Shown here piece by piece: positions 17,529-26,632 of a stretch of 44,680 bases of DNA. The first letter of the stretch is position 1. Each line of letters begins with the position of its first letter. The position numbers and the translations under genes were made by a program. Under the pieces are notes generated by a model. That model ran no database searches, was not told where the DNA came from, and saw nothing but the letters and a program-made list of their open reading frames with translations. The stretch is from assembly GCF_030730205.1 (NCBI RefSeq), contig NZ_JANQVQ010000169.1, positions 1 through 44,680 of the forward strand, read 5' to 3'. This stretch comes from Paraglaciecola sp. (GTDB lineage Bacteria > Pseudomonadota > Gammaproteobacteria > Enterobacterales > Alteromonadaceae).

Positions 17529-17557
17529 TTGTCTAGTCTAAAAGAGTCAAATATAAC
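17529..17557 (+). promoter_or_regulatory. Candidate sigma-70 promoter of the NAD-GDH gene
   Basis: TTGTCT (17529-17534) and TATAAC (17552-17557) are separated by 17 bases, matching the consensus at 4 of 6 and 5 of 6 positions. Transcription would start near 17564, giving a leader of about 54 bases. The -10 box lies inside the inverted repeat 17546-17570. Confidence 0.55.
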
Positions 17558-17570
17558 ATTCATATTTGAC
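17546..17570. promoter_or_regulatory. Perfect 9-bp inverted repeat over the -10 box of the NAD-GDH promoter
   Basis: GTCAAATAT (17546-17554), a 7-base spacer and ATATTTGAC (17562-17570) are exact reverse complements. The repeat covers the candidate -10 box and start point, the classic place for a repressor, 47 bp upstream of the gene. There is no T run, so a terminator is unlikely. The binding protein is unknown. Confidence 0.6.
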
Positions 17571-17617
17571 GAATTTACCCTACAACATGAATAGCCAGCT
17601 AACGAAAAGGTAAGCAC

Positions 17618-20600
17618 ATGACGGTTACTAATAACCAGCATTCCGTTTTACTCGAAAATGTATACAAACTTATCCAAAAAAAACTCGATGAATCCCAAGT
17701 AGAACGCGTCGTTCAATTTTCTAAAATCCTGTTTAAAAATATATCAAAAGACGATCTTGAAAATCGCAGCGATAGCGATTTGTACGGCGCCACCTTGAGC
17801 TTGTGGAATGAATTTTACGACTACGCTGCTGATAAGCCTTTTATCCGCGTTTTTAACCCCGAGATAGCAAAACACGGGTGGCAATCTACCCATACGATTA
17901 TTGAAATTATTGTGCCTGATAGTCCTTTTTTAGTTGATTCTGTCAGAATGGCCTTAAACCGCATGGGCATTACGGCACACTTGTTGTTGCATACGCCCAT
18001 TAAAGTCATCCGAGATAATCAGCACAAATTTGTATCCTTTGATAATGCACAAGGCAGCAAAGAAGGCTTAGTCAAACAAACGGTTTTCCTGATTGAAGTT
18101 GACCGCCAAACCAGTAAAAAAGAACTGGAAAAAGTGAACGCTGAATTATTATCTGTGGTCGATGAAGTCTCTTTAGCGGTGCACGATTGGCAGGCCATGC
18201 GTGATCGTTTAGCGGCGATAATTAGTGAGTTTCCCAGTCGTCCTTTTCCGCAAGATGACAAAGCAAAAACACAAACCATCAAGTTTTTAAACTGGTTGTA
18301 CGATCATAATTTTACCTTAATGGGCTATCGTCATTACAATGCAAAACCCATTAAAGGCGACCACCGCTGGGTGGCAGATAACGATTCTAGCCTTGGGTTG
18401 ATGAAAAACTCTAAGAGCGAACGTGAACGCGTATTGTCAAATATTCCAGACTCGGCTCGAACCGAAGCCTTGAGTAAAAATCCATTAATGCTAACTAAAA
18501 CCAATTCACGTTCAAGGGTACACAGACCTGCATACATGGATTACATCGGTATTAAACAGTTTGATGAGCAAGGTAATGTCGTCGGTGAAGACCGTTTTAT
18601 CGGTTTGTATTCGGCGGCGTTTTATAACAGTAGTGCGACTCAATTACCTGTTTTACAGGAAAAAATTAATGCTATATGCACCTTATCGGGCTTCGAGCCT
18701 GGTTCTCATGGGCAAAAAGCTTTTTTAAATATCATTGAAACCTACCCAAGAGATGAATTGATTCAGGGTACGGTTGAAGAGCTGGCACAAATTGCTTTGG
18801 GTATTTTTCAAATGCAAGAGCGAGGTATTTCTCGCTTGTTTATCCGCAAAGATCAGTTTGGTCGTTTTGTCTCGTGTATGGTGTATGTACCGCGCGAGCG
18901 ATACAACACACAGCTGCGTAAAGATACCCAAGAGTTATTGAAAAAGTCATTTGGAAGCCACGAAGAGGTTGAATTTACCACGTATTTCTCTGAATCGGTT
19001 TATGCTCGTACCCACTATATTGCGCGTGTTAAAAACAATAACTCGGAGTTTAATGTGAAAGAGATTGAAAAAAATATCATTGAGCTGACGAAGAGTTGGG
19101 AAGATCGCTTACTCACCACCATTCGCAATAAACATGGTGAAGCACAAGGCAAAGCGCTAGAGAAAAAATACGTTAATGCGTTTTCAAGAAGCTATAAAGA
19201 ATACAATTTACCGAGCGCAGCTTTGGTTGATATGGATAAGTTAGAGCAGTTAAACGCTGAACAAACTTTAGACATGCTATTTTATCGGCCACAAGAAGAA
19301 GGCCCCGATAGCAAAATCGTTAAGTTAAAACTCTTTCATAAAAACGAACCCATTCATCTTTCAGCAGTACTGCCGATGTTAGAAAATTTCGGTTTGCGCG
19401 TTATTGATGAAAGTCCCTTTAAAGTGGATTGCGGTAACGGTGAAATTAACTGGATCATGGATTTTTCCATGTTGCACAATACCAGTAACGACATGGATCT
19501 CGAGCAAGCACAGAGTTTGTTTCAAGATGCGTTTTCGCAAGTGTGGTATGCAAAGTTAGAAGATGATCCATTTAACCGTTTAGTGCTTGGTGCTGGCCTC
19601 ACTGGCAGAAATGTGACCATTTTGCGCGCCTATGCTAAATACATGCGTCAAATCGGTAGTTCGTTTAGTCGTGATTATATTGCCAATACCTTAGCCAATT
19701 ATCCTGAAATCGCTAAGCAATTGGTCAAGTTATTTGACTTGCGCTACAACCCTAAAACCAAACAATCGGCAAAAAAAGTTGATGCGTTGTTAGTGGTTTT
19801 AAAAGAACAAATTGATACGGTATCAAACCTGGATGATGACAGAATCATTCGTCGCTATTTAGATTTAATTTTGGCAACTTTGCGTACCAACTTTTACCAA
19901 TATGATGAGCACGGTCAAGAAAAGTCCTATGTATCAATCAAGATGCTACCAGACCTCATTCCTGAAATGCCCTTACCGCGTCCTAAGTTTGAAATATTTG
20001 TTTATTCGCCTCGGATAGAAGGGGTGCATTTACGCGGTGGTAAAGTTGCGCGGGGTGGTTTGCGCTGGTCTGACAGACAAGAAGATTTTCGTACAGAAAT
20101 ACTGGGCTTAGTTAAAGCTCAGCAAGTAAAAAACACCGTTATTGTGCCTGTTGGCGCTAAAGGGGGTTTTGTATGTAAAAACCTACCTGTTAATCAAGGC
20201 CGCGCTGCATTTATTGCTGAAGGACAAGCTTGTTATAAAATTTTTATCCGCAGTTTATTAGACATCACTGACAATATCGTTGATGGAAAAGTAGTGCATC
20301 CAAAAGATGTCGTGCGTCTGGATGAAGATGACCCCTACTTAGTTGTGGCCGCCGATAAAGGCACCGCTACATTTTCAGATATCGCCAACGGCATATCGCA
20401 AGAATTTGGTTTTTGGTTAGGTGATGCGTTTGCCTCTGGTGGCAGTATTGGCTATGACCACAAAAAAATGGGTATAACTGCCAAAGGTGCATGGGAATCT
20501 GTTAAACGTCACTTCCGTGAAACTGGGGTAGATTGCCAAACTACTGAATTTAGTGCAGTTGGAATAGGTGATATGGCCGGTGACGTATTCGGTAATGGTA

Positions 20601-22456
20601 TGTTGTTATCCAAACACACCAGACTGATATGTGCGTTTAACCATCTCCATATCTTTTTTGATCCTGAGCCTAATGTTGCGGCCAGCTATCAAGAACGCCA
20701 ACGATTATTTGAAAACCCGTCTTTGAGTTGGGATGACTACGACCGTTCAATTATCTCAAAGGGCGGCGATGTGTTTTCTCGCTCAAGTAAATCAATCAAA
20801 CTTAGTGTTGAAATGCGTAAATGGTTGGGCACCAAACAACTCACCATGACACCAAATGAGCTCATTCACAATGTTCTCAAAATGCCGGTGGATTTAATTT
20901 GGAATGGTGGAATTGGCACTTACGTTAAGAGCACAAAAGAAACCAGCTCGGATGTGGGAGATAGAGCAAACGACGACTTACGTGTTAACGGTAAAGATGT
21001 AAAAGCGAAGATTATCGGTGAAGGGGGTAATTTAGGTATGACCCAGTTAGGTCGTATCGAGTACGCCATGCACGGTGGGCGCGTGAATACTGACTTTATA
21101 GATAACGTGGGTGGTGTGGATTGCTCTGATAATGAAGTTAATATCAAAATTTTATTAAACGCCCTAGTTAATGCTGGCGATTTAACTCACAAGCAACGCA
21201 ATAATTTACTTTACTCAATGACGGACGATGTGGGCGAATTAGTCATTCAAGACTGTTACCGCCAAACGCAATCTATTTCAATTTCACATTTGGGTGGAGT
21301 CAGTCAATTAAAAGAACAATTGCGCTTTATTCATGGCTTAGAGAGAGAAGGTTATTTAAACAGAGAGCTTGAATTTATTCCTTCTGACGATGAGATCTCT
21401 GACCGTTTAGCGAAGTCAATGGGATTAACCCGACCTGAGTTATCAGTTATGTTAGCTTATGGAAAAATGGTGTTGAAAGAGAAATTCAACATCCCGTCGA
21501 TTACCGACAATCCGTATCACGGTAAGCTACTTATCGAAGCCTTCCCAAAAGTGCTACAAGAAAAATTTGCATCGCAGATGGAACAGCATCCGCTGCGTGC
21601 AGAAATCATTGCCACCAAGTTAACCAACAACATCATTAATGACATGGGGATGAATTTTGTTTTCAGAATTCAAGAAGAAACCGGTGCCAGTGTTGATGAA
21701 ATAGCTAATGCTTATGTGATCGTTAAAGGCATATTTGGTTTAGATAATTTATGGAGAGACATCGAAACTCTTGATGCCAGTATTGATGCGCAAATACAGC
21801 TCACTATGCTGGAGGGAATGCGCCGGACTTTACGCCGAGCGGCTCGCTGGTATTTACGCCACGGTAATAAGTCACTCAGTATCGAAGAGGCAATTAAATG
21901 CTATGAAGCGACTTACCAAGACTTGTTTGCCAATATTCAAAATTATTTGGTGGTAGATGAATATAAACAACTGGAAAATACGCTATTAGTCTATGGCAAA
22001 GCAGGGGTTCCTGAAAAAATCGCGTATCGGGTCGCTAGCTTAAGTAATATGTTCCCTTGTTTAGATATTGCGCAGGTAGCTGAAGCAGAAAAACGCGATA
22101 TTCAACTAGTGGCTAATCTGTATTTTAAATTGGGTTCAAAATTAGAAGTACATTGGTTCTTAGAGCAAATTAACAATCAGCCAGTGAACAACCATTGGCA
22201 AGCTTTAGCACGTGCTTCTTATCGTGAAGAACTAGACTGGCAACAACGGGCTTTAACCACTGTTTTGCTTAATTCTTCACCGACTAGCAGTAATGCAGAA
22301 GAAATTTTGGAAAAATGGATGGAAAATAATCAAACATTATTGGATCGTTGGTATCATATGATGTCTGAATTCAAAACCAGTAGCACCCATGAATTTGCGA
22401 AGTTTTCCGTCGCCTTACGCGAGCTAATGTTGCTCAGTATTAACGCTAACGGTTAA
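17618..22456 (+). CDS. NAD-specific glutamate dehydrogenase, large (GDH-180) class
   Basis: A 1612-residue protein of the very large NAD-GDH class, which deaminates glutamate to 2-oxoglutarate and ammonia with NAD+ and mainly works in catabolism. The long N-terminal regulatory part (ACT-like segments, residues 1 to about 700) precedes the catalytic core. The core contains RGGLRWSDR, the catalytic-lysine motif VPVGAKGGF (Lys848) and the dinucleotide-binding stretch GIGDMAGDVFGNG (about 982-994). A C-terminal helical domain follows. Full length for the family and no frame break. It is a single-gene unit between terminators, behind a promoter with an inverted repeat. Often named gdh2 or gdhB. 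Confidence 0.96.
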   Translation: MTVTNNQHSVLLENVYKLIQKKLDESQVERVVQFSKILFKNISKDDLENRSDSDLYGATLSLWNEFYDYAADKPFIRVFNPEIAKHGWQSTHTIIEIIVPDSPFLVDSVRMALNRMGITAHLLLHTPIKVIRDNQHKFVSFDNAQGSKEGLVKQTVFLIEVDRQTSKKELEKVNAELLSVVDEVSLAVHDWQAMRDRLAAIISEFPSRPFPQDDKAKTQTIKFLNWLYDHNFTLMGYRHYNAKPIKGDHRWVADNDSSLGLMKNSKSERERVLSNIPDSARTEALSKNPLMLTKTNSRSRVHRPAYMDYIGIKQFDEQGNVVGEDRFIGLYSAAFYNSSATQLPVLQEKINAICTLSGFEPGSHGQKAFLNIIETYPRDELIQGTVEELAQIALGIFQMQERGISRLFIRKDQFGRFVSCMVYVPRERYNTQLRKDTQELLKKSFGSHEEVEFTTYFSESVYARTHYIARVKNNNSEFNVKEIEKNIIELTKSWEDRLLTTIRNKHGEAQGKALEKKYVNAFSRSYKEYNLPSAALVDMDKLEQLNAEQTLDMLFYRPQEEGPDSKIVKLKLFHKNEPIHLSAVLPMLENFGLRVIDESPFKVDCGNGEINWIMDFSMLHNTSNDMDLEQAQSLFQDAFSQVWYAKLEDDPFNRLVLGAGLTGRNVTILRAYAKYMRQIGSSFSRDYIANTLANYPEIAKQLVKLFDLRYNPKTKQSAKKVDALLVVLKEQIDTVSNLDDDRIIRRYLDLILATLRTNFYQYDEHGQEKSYVSIKMLPDLIPEMPLPRPKFEIFVYSPRIEGVHLRGGKVARGGLRWSDRQEDFRTEILGLVKAQQVKNTVIVPVGAKGGFVCKNLPVNQGRAAFIAEGQACYKIFIRSLLDITDNIVDGKVVHPKDVVRLDEDDPYLVVAADKGTATFSDIANGISQEFGFWLGDAFASGGSIGYDHKKMGITAKGAWESVKRHFRETGVDCQTTEFSAVGIGDMAGDVFGNGMLLSKHTRLICAFNHLHIFFDPEPNVAASYQERQRLFENPSLSWDDYDRSIISKGGDVFSRSSKSIKLSVEMRKWLGTKQLTMTPNELIHNVLKMPVDLIWNGGIGTYVKSTKETSSDVGDRANDDLRVNGKDVKAKIIGEGGNLGMTQLGRIEYAMHGGRVNTDFIDNVGGVDCSDNEVNIKILLNALVNAGDLTHKQRNNLLYSMTDDVGELVIQDCYRQTQSISISHLGGVSQLKEQLRFIHGLEREGYLNRELEFIPSDDEISDRLAKSMGLTRPELSVMLAYGKMVLKEKFNIPSITDNPYHGKLLIEAFPKVLQEKFASQMEQHPLRAEIIATKLTNNIINDMGMNFVFRIQEETGASVDEIANAYVIVKGIFGLDNLWRDIETLDASIDAQIQLTMLEGMRRTLRRAARWYLRHGNKSLSIEEAIKCYEATYQDLFANIQNYLVVDEYKQLENTLLVYGKAGVPEKIAYRVASLSNMFPCLDIAQVAEAEKRDIQLVANLYFKLGSKLEVHWFLEQINNQPVNNHWQALARASYREELDWQQRALTTVLLNSSPTSSNAEEILEKWMENNQTLLDRWYHMMSEFKTSSTHEFAKFSVALRELMLLSINANG

Positions 22457-22472
22457 ACTACACATAGCAAGT

Positions 22473-22502
22473 AAAGCCCTGGTCATGCCGGGGCTTTTTT
22501 TT
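22473..22502 (+). terminator. Rho-independent terminator after the NAD-GDH gene
   Basis: AAAGCCC (22473-22479) with TGG pairs with CCG and GGGCTTT (through 22497) across a short TCATG loop, with one G-T pair, and is followed by a T run to 22502. pyrD begins 16 bp later. Confidence 0.9.
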
Positions 22503-22518
22503 ACGTAAAGAGAAAGTA

Positions 22519-23526
22519 ATGTATTCATTTATTCAAAAGGTTTTATTTACCCAAGACGCAGAATGGAGTCACGATTTCACCATTCAGTGGCTCAAGCGCA
22601 GTCAAAATACCGTATTATCAAAAGTCTATAGCCAGCAGATTCAAGATAAACCAGTTGAGCTTTTGGGTTTACATTTTAAGAATCCAGTAGGTCTTGCAGC
22701 TGGTTTAGATAAGAATGGTGAATGTATTGACGCCTTTGCCGCTATGGGTTTTGGTTATATAGAAATTGGAACGGTTACACCAAGAGCCCAAGCGGGCAAC
22801 GAAAAACCTCGTATGTTTCGTTTACCAAAAGGGCAGGCCATCATTAATCGTATGGGCTTTAATAATAAAGGGGTTGATAACCTCGTGGCGAATGTGCAGG
22901 CCTCTCGTTACACCGGTGTACTGGGTATCAATATAGGTAAAAATAAAGATACGCCTGAAGAAGATGCATTAAGCGATTATGTGCATTGTTTACAAAAGGT
23001 TTATGACATCGCCAGTTATGTCACGATAAATATTTCTTCACCTAACACTCCAGGTCTGCGTAACTTGCAACATGGCAGTGCGCTAAATGATTTATTAAGC
23101 GGCTTAAAAACCGAGCAAAATAACTTAAAAGAAAAGCATAATAAGTACACCCCGATTCTGGTTAAGATCGCACCCGATCTCAGTGATGCTGAAATTGAGA
23201 ATATGGCTAAGGCGCTGATCAGCGCAGGGATCGATGGCGTCATTGCCACCAATACTACTTTAGATAGAGATGAGGTTGCAGGACAAGAGCATGCTGAACA
23301 AGCAGGTGGTCTCAGTGGTGCAGTACTATGCAGTAAAAGCCAAGACGTAGCGGCTAAATTAGCCCGCGCATTAGCTGGTGCTATTCCAATGATAGGTGTG
23401 GGGGGGATTCATGATGCGAGCTCTGCGCAGGCCAGATTAGCCTGTGGATCGACTTTGATCCAACTTTATTCATCACTGATCTATCAAGGGCCCAAGGTGA
23501 TCAAAGAGATCGTAGATAGCTTATAA
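22519..23526 (+). CDS. pyrD: Dihydroorotate dehydrogenase, class 2 (quinone-linked)
   Basis: A 335-residue membrane-associated flavoprotein that oxidises dihydroorotate to orotate in pyrimidine synthesis and passes electrons to quinone. Class 2 is shown by the N-terminal amphipathic extension (about residues 1-40). The catalytic serine is Ser174 in NISSPNTPGL, equal to E. coli Ser175. FMN-contact segments GLAAGLDKNG, IGTVTPRAQAGN and the C-terminal GVGGIHDASSA are present. The order pyrD-zapC-rlmKL matches that of E. coli except that ycbX is missing. Confidence 0.97.
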   Translation: MYSFIQKVLFTQDAEWSHDFTIQWLKRSQNTVLSKVYSQQIQDKPVELLGLHFKNPVGLAAGLDKNGECIDAFAAMGFGYIEIGTVTPRAQAGNEKPRMFRLPKGQAIINRMGFNNKGVDNLVANVQASRYTGVLGINIGKNKDTPEEDALSDYVHCLQKVYDIASYVTINISSPNTPGLRNLQHGSALNDLLSGLKTEQNNLKEKHNKYTPILVKIAPDLSDAEIENMAKALISAGIDGVIATNTTLDRDEVAGQEHAEQAGGLSGAVLCSKSQDVAAKLARALAGAIPMIGVGGIHDASSAQARLACGSTLIQLYSSLIYQGPKVIKEIVDSL

Positions 23527-23646
23527 TGATCGACAAAAGATCAAATTAAAATAGACGAAATTATTATTAACAGGGATGTTATTTTAAGATGCTAGCTATG
23601 ATAGCTTGAGCCATTCCTTTTCTTAAACTAAGCGAGCTTATCTCTG

Positions 23647-24174
23647 ATGTTACAGCCCACAACTCGATGGTATTGGTACTGTGACAATCAACACTTGATG
23701 CTGTCTTTGCATAAAAACTTGCAATTTAAAACTGCGTTTAACCTGCGCTGTTTGTTGAATACACCCAATTGCAAGCAAGGCTTTAGCTTGATTGATACAG
23801 AGCGATATGTATGTCTAGCTGAGCAGTTACAAAGTAGTCATCTTAAAGTCAACGGCGCACAACTTACTCAGATATTAATAAATGCCACTGCTGCCTTGGC
23901 GTTTCATAAACCCATTACCTTACGCAGTTGGTATTTTGCACATCAGAATAACGCTGGCTCTATTCGTCAGTTAGCTAGCTTAGAAAATGACGCAGGCAAG
24001 GGAACCGTATTAATACTCGAACAAACTCTTGAGGTAGCCACTTGCATGGTGGTATCACCACATTTGATGTTGCATGCAAATAAACAACTTAGGCAATTTG
24101 AGTTAATTAAAGTCATGAAAAATAGGTTAATTCCTTATATCGAGCAAACTAAACACTTTTCCCAATCTGCGTAA
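23647..24174 (+). CDS. zapC: Cell division protein ZapC
   Basis: A 175-residue cytoplasmic protein with the WRWYYD-like start (here TRWYWYCDNQHLML) and SWYFAHQ, LCLL-like and LIKVMKNRLIP segments of ZapC, which binds FtsZ and promotes protofilament bundling at the division ring in E. coli. The fit to E. coli ZapC is modest along its length, but size, start and end segments and the location between pyrD and rlmKL agree with it. It stands 120 bp after pyrD, without an obvious terminator between. Confidence 0.85.
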   Translation: MLQPTTRWYWYCDNQHLMLSLHKNLQFKTAFNLRCLLNTPNCKQGFSLIDTERYVCLAEQLQSSHLKVNGAQLTQILINATAALAFHKPITLRSWYFAHQNNAGSIRQLASLENDAGKGTVLILEQTLEVATCMVVSPHLMLHANKQLRQFELIKVMKNRLIPYIEQTKHFSQSA

Positions 24175-24249
24175 GCAGTAAACCACTGTGTTTTCAAAAA
24201 TAAACGATTTTTATCTACTATTAAATATGCGTTAAGCCGTCAATTACCG

Positions 24250-24255
24250 TATAAT
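24250..24255 (+). promoter_or_regulatory. -10 box of the rlmKL promoter
   Basis: A consensus TATAAT lies 30 bp upstream of the rlmKL start. No good -35 box is seen at the expected distance, so the call is moderate. Confidence 0.45.
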
Positions 24256-24285
24256 CTCGCCCGATTTATTTCTTAGGTAGCATTA

Positions 24286-26388
24286 ATGTTTGAGTTTTTA
24301 ATAACCGCAGCGAAAGGGCTTGATGAGCTTTTATTGGAAGAGTTGTCAGCGATTTGTCCAGACAGCCAGTTAAAATCTAAGCCAGGGCAGGTGCTTATGT
24401 TTGCGGGTATCGAAGACGCTTACAAAGTCTGTTTATGGTCGCGTTTAGCTAATCGTGTATTGCTTAAGTTGAGTGAAGGTGACGTGAAACAAGCGGACGA
24501 TCTTTACCAGATAGCCGATCAAGTTAACTGGCCAACTCAATTTTCGACTAACAATACCTTTGTGGTTGACTTTAATGGTACCAATCAGCAAATCAATAAT
24601 ACCCAATTTGGTGCTTTAAAAATTAAAGACGCTATCGTTGATCAGTTTGCTACCTTTTTCGATGAACGTCCTTCGGTCAGTAAGATTGCACCTGATATTC
24701 GTATCCATGCACGCTTATGGCGAGATAAATTAACCGTTTATTTAGATTTATCAGGTCGCAGTTTGCACCAACGACATTACCGCAGCAAAACAGGCCTTGC
24801 CCCTGTGAAAGAGCACATTGCTTGTGCCATGCTTATCCGCAGTGGATGGACTAAAAATCAACAACTTCCGCTGATTGATCCTATGTGCGGTGCAGGCACA
24901 ATCGTCATTGAAGCAGCACTAATGGCGGCTAACATCGCCCCAGGATTGAAACGAGAAGTGTGGGGTTTCACTCATTGGAAACAACACCAAGCGTCGATTT
25001 GGCAAGCATTGTTAATATCTGCAGAGCAAGCGGTAATTGCACCTGCTCATATGATTTATGCAAACGATATAGATATGGGTGTGCTGGCCTTAGCAAAAGA
25101 AAATGCTCACAATGCGCAGGTATATGATTTTATTCAATTTAGCCATCAAGACGTGAGACATTTTAAAATAACAGATGCAGCGCCAGGCTATATTGTAAGT
25201 AATCCACCTTACGGCGAGCGTTTAGGTGATACGGCACAATTGTTTCCCTTATTTCAGCAGTGGGGCGCATGGTTAAAAGCACATTTCCTGAATTGGCAAA
25301 TGTCATTGCTCACTTCGAATCGTGATTTATTGCGTCAAATGAAGCTCAACGCTAAAAAAGAATACCAGTTGATGAATGGCAAATTAGAATGCCAATTAGT
25401 TAACTATGTATTAGACGAGCAGAATTGCCAAGAGCGCGAAGTTAAGTTGATTCAAAATGATTTTGTTAATCGACTAGGCAAAAACTTAGCACGGTCTAAA
25501 AAGTGGCTTAAGTCACAAAATACCAATTGTTATCGTTTATATGATGCCGACTTACCAGAATATAATGTGGCGATTGATTGCTACGCAGATTGGCTTGTGG
25601 TGCAAGAGTATGCTGCACCTAAAAATGTACCAGAACATGTGGCTAAACGCCGTTTACATGAGATCGTCGCAGCTCTACCACAGGTTACTCAAATAAAGCC
25701 TGACCATATTATGTTGAAGGTAAGAGAACAGCAAAAAGGCAAAAATCAATATCAAAAAGTCGCGCAAACTCGTCAAACCATCGATGTATATGAAAATGGC
25801 GCGCAATTTAAGGTCAACTTAAAAGATTACTTAGATACCGGATTGTTTTTAGATCACCGTATTACCCGCCAGTTGGTGCAACAAAAGTCGAAAGGCAAGG
25901 ATGTACTTAATTTATTTGCTTATACGGGTAGCGTATCTGTACACGCTGCGCTGGGTGGAGCAAAGTCGGTAACTACCGTTGATATGTCTAACACTTACAT
26001 TGAGTGGGCCAAAGAAAACTTTCAACTAAATAAATTAAAAGGAGCCTACCAATTTGAGCAGGCCGATTGCCTAACATGGTTGAGCCAACATAAACAAAAG
26101 TATGACCTTATTTTTATTGACCCACCTTCGTTTTCTAATTCTAAACGCATGGAAAGCACTTGGGATGTGCAACGGGATTACTTGAATTTGATTAAAGATG
26201 CGGTGACTTGTTTGAATACAAACGGTAACATTTTCTTTTCGAATAATCTGCGACAATTTAAATTGGACGAAGAGGCTGTTAGTGCGCTGGGCTTAAAAGT
26301 GAGTGATATCACTAAGCAAACGATCCCTGAAGATTTTCAACGTAATCCTAAAATCCACCATTGCTGGTTGTTTACCAAGGAAAGTTAA
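24286..26388 (+). CDS. rlmL: Bifunctional 23S rRNA methyltransferase RlmK/L
   Basis: A 700-residue fusion that makes m2G2445 (N-terminal RlmL half) and m7G2069 (C-terminal RlmK half) in 23S rRNA with S-adenosylmethionine. The THUMP domain occupies about residues 45-155. The RlmL active-site motif NPPY is at 306-309. The RlmK half has NLFAYTGSVSVHAA and DPPSF at about 612. Length is like E. coli RlmL (702). The fused form is usual for Gammaproteobacteria. It is followed 10 bp later by a glutaredoxin-like gene and then uup. Confidence 0.96.
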   Translation: MFEFLITAAKGLDELLLEELSAICPDSQLKSKPGQVLMFAGIEDAYKVCLWSRLANRVLLKLSEGDVKQADDLYQIADQVNWPTQFSTNNTFVVDFNGTNQQINNTQFGALKIKDAIVDQFATFFDERPSVSKIAPDIRIHARLWRDKLTVYLDLSGRSLHQRHYRSKTGLAPVKEHIACAMLIRSGWTKNQQLPLIDPMCGAGTIVIEAALMAANIAPGLKREVWGFTHWKQHQASIWQALLISAEQAVIAPAHMIYANDIDMGVLALAKENAHNAQVYDFIQFSHQDVRHFKITDAAPGYIVSNPPYGERLGDTAQLFPLFQQWGAWLKAHFLNWQMSLLTSNRDLLRQMKLNAKKEYQLMNGKLECQLVNYVLDEQNCQEREVKLIQNDFVNRLGKNLARSKKWLKSQNTNCYRLYDADLPEYNVAIDCYADWLVVQEYAAPKNVPEHVAKRRLHEIVAALPQVTQIKPDHIMLKVREQQKGKNQYQKVAQTRQTIDVYENGAQFKVNLKDYLDTGLFLDHRITRQLVQQKSKGKDVLNLFAYTGSVSVHAALGGAKSVTTVDMSNTYIEWAKENFQLNKLKGAYQFEQADCLTWLSQHKQKYDLIFIDPPSFSNSKRMESTWDVQRDYLNLIKDAVTCLNTNGNIFFSNNLRQFKLDEEAVSALGLKVSDITKQTIPEDFQRNPKIHHCWLFTKES

Positions 26389-26398
26389 GCAAAGATTT

Positions 26399-26632
26399 AT
26401 GGCAAAATTTATATTGTATTCTGGGCAGCAATGTTGCTTGTGTGACGACGCGCAGGCTTTATTAGCTCAAACGAACGTCGAAAGCAGCCAAATTAAGAAA
26501 ATTGACGTTAAATCAGATCCACACATTTATCATTTGTATGGCGCAAGAATTCCGGTTTTAGTCGATACAACGACACAGCAAGAATTAGCATGGCCTTTTG
26601 AATTATCACAATTAACAGAGTTTGTATCTTGA
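26399..26632 (+). CDS. Glutaredoxin-like CxxC protein (DUF836 type)
   Basis: A 77-residue thioredoxin-fold protein starting MAKFILYSGQQCCLCDDA with the redox motif Cys12-Cys13-Leu-Cys15, then a conserved cis-proline region IPVLVD (about residues 50-55). It has the short single-domain form of the glutaredoxin-like DUF836 family. A longer in-frame opening from 26303 overlaps rlmKL and is rejected as start, because ATG 26399 gives a normal thioredoxin-fold N-terminus. It lies between rlmKL and uup, its stop overlapping the TTG start of uup by 3 bases (TGA in TTGA). The physiological partner is unknown. Confidence 0.85.
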   Translation: MAKFILYSGQQCCLCDDAQALLAQTNVESSQIKKIDVKSDPHIYHLYGARIPVLVDTTTQQELAWPFELSQLTEFVS

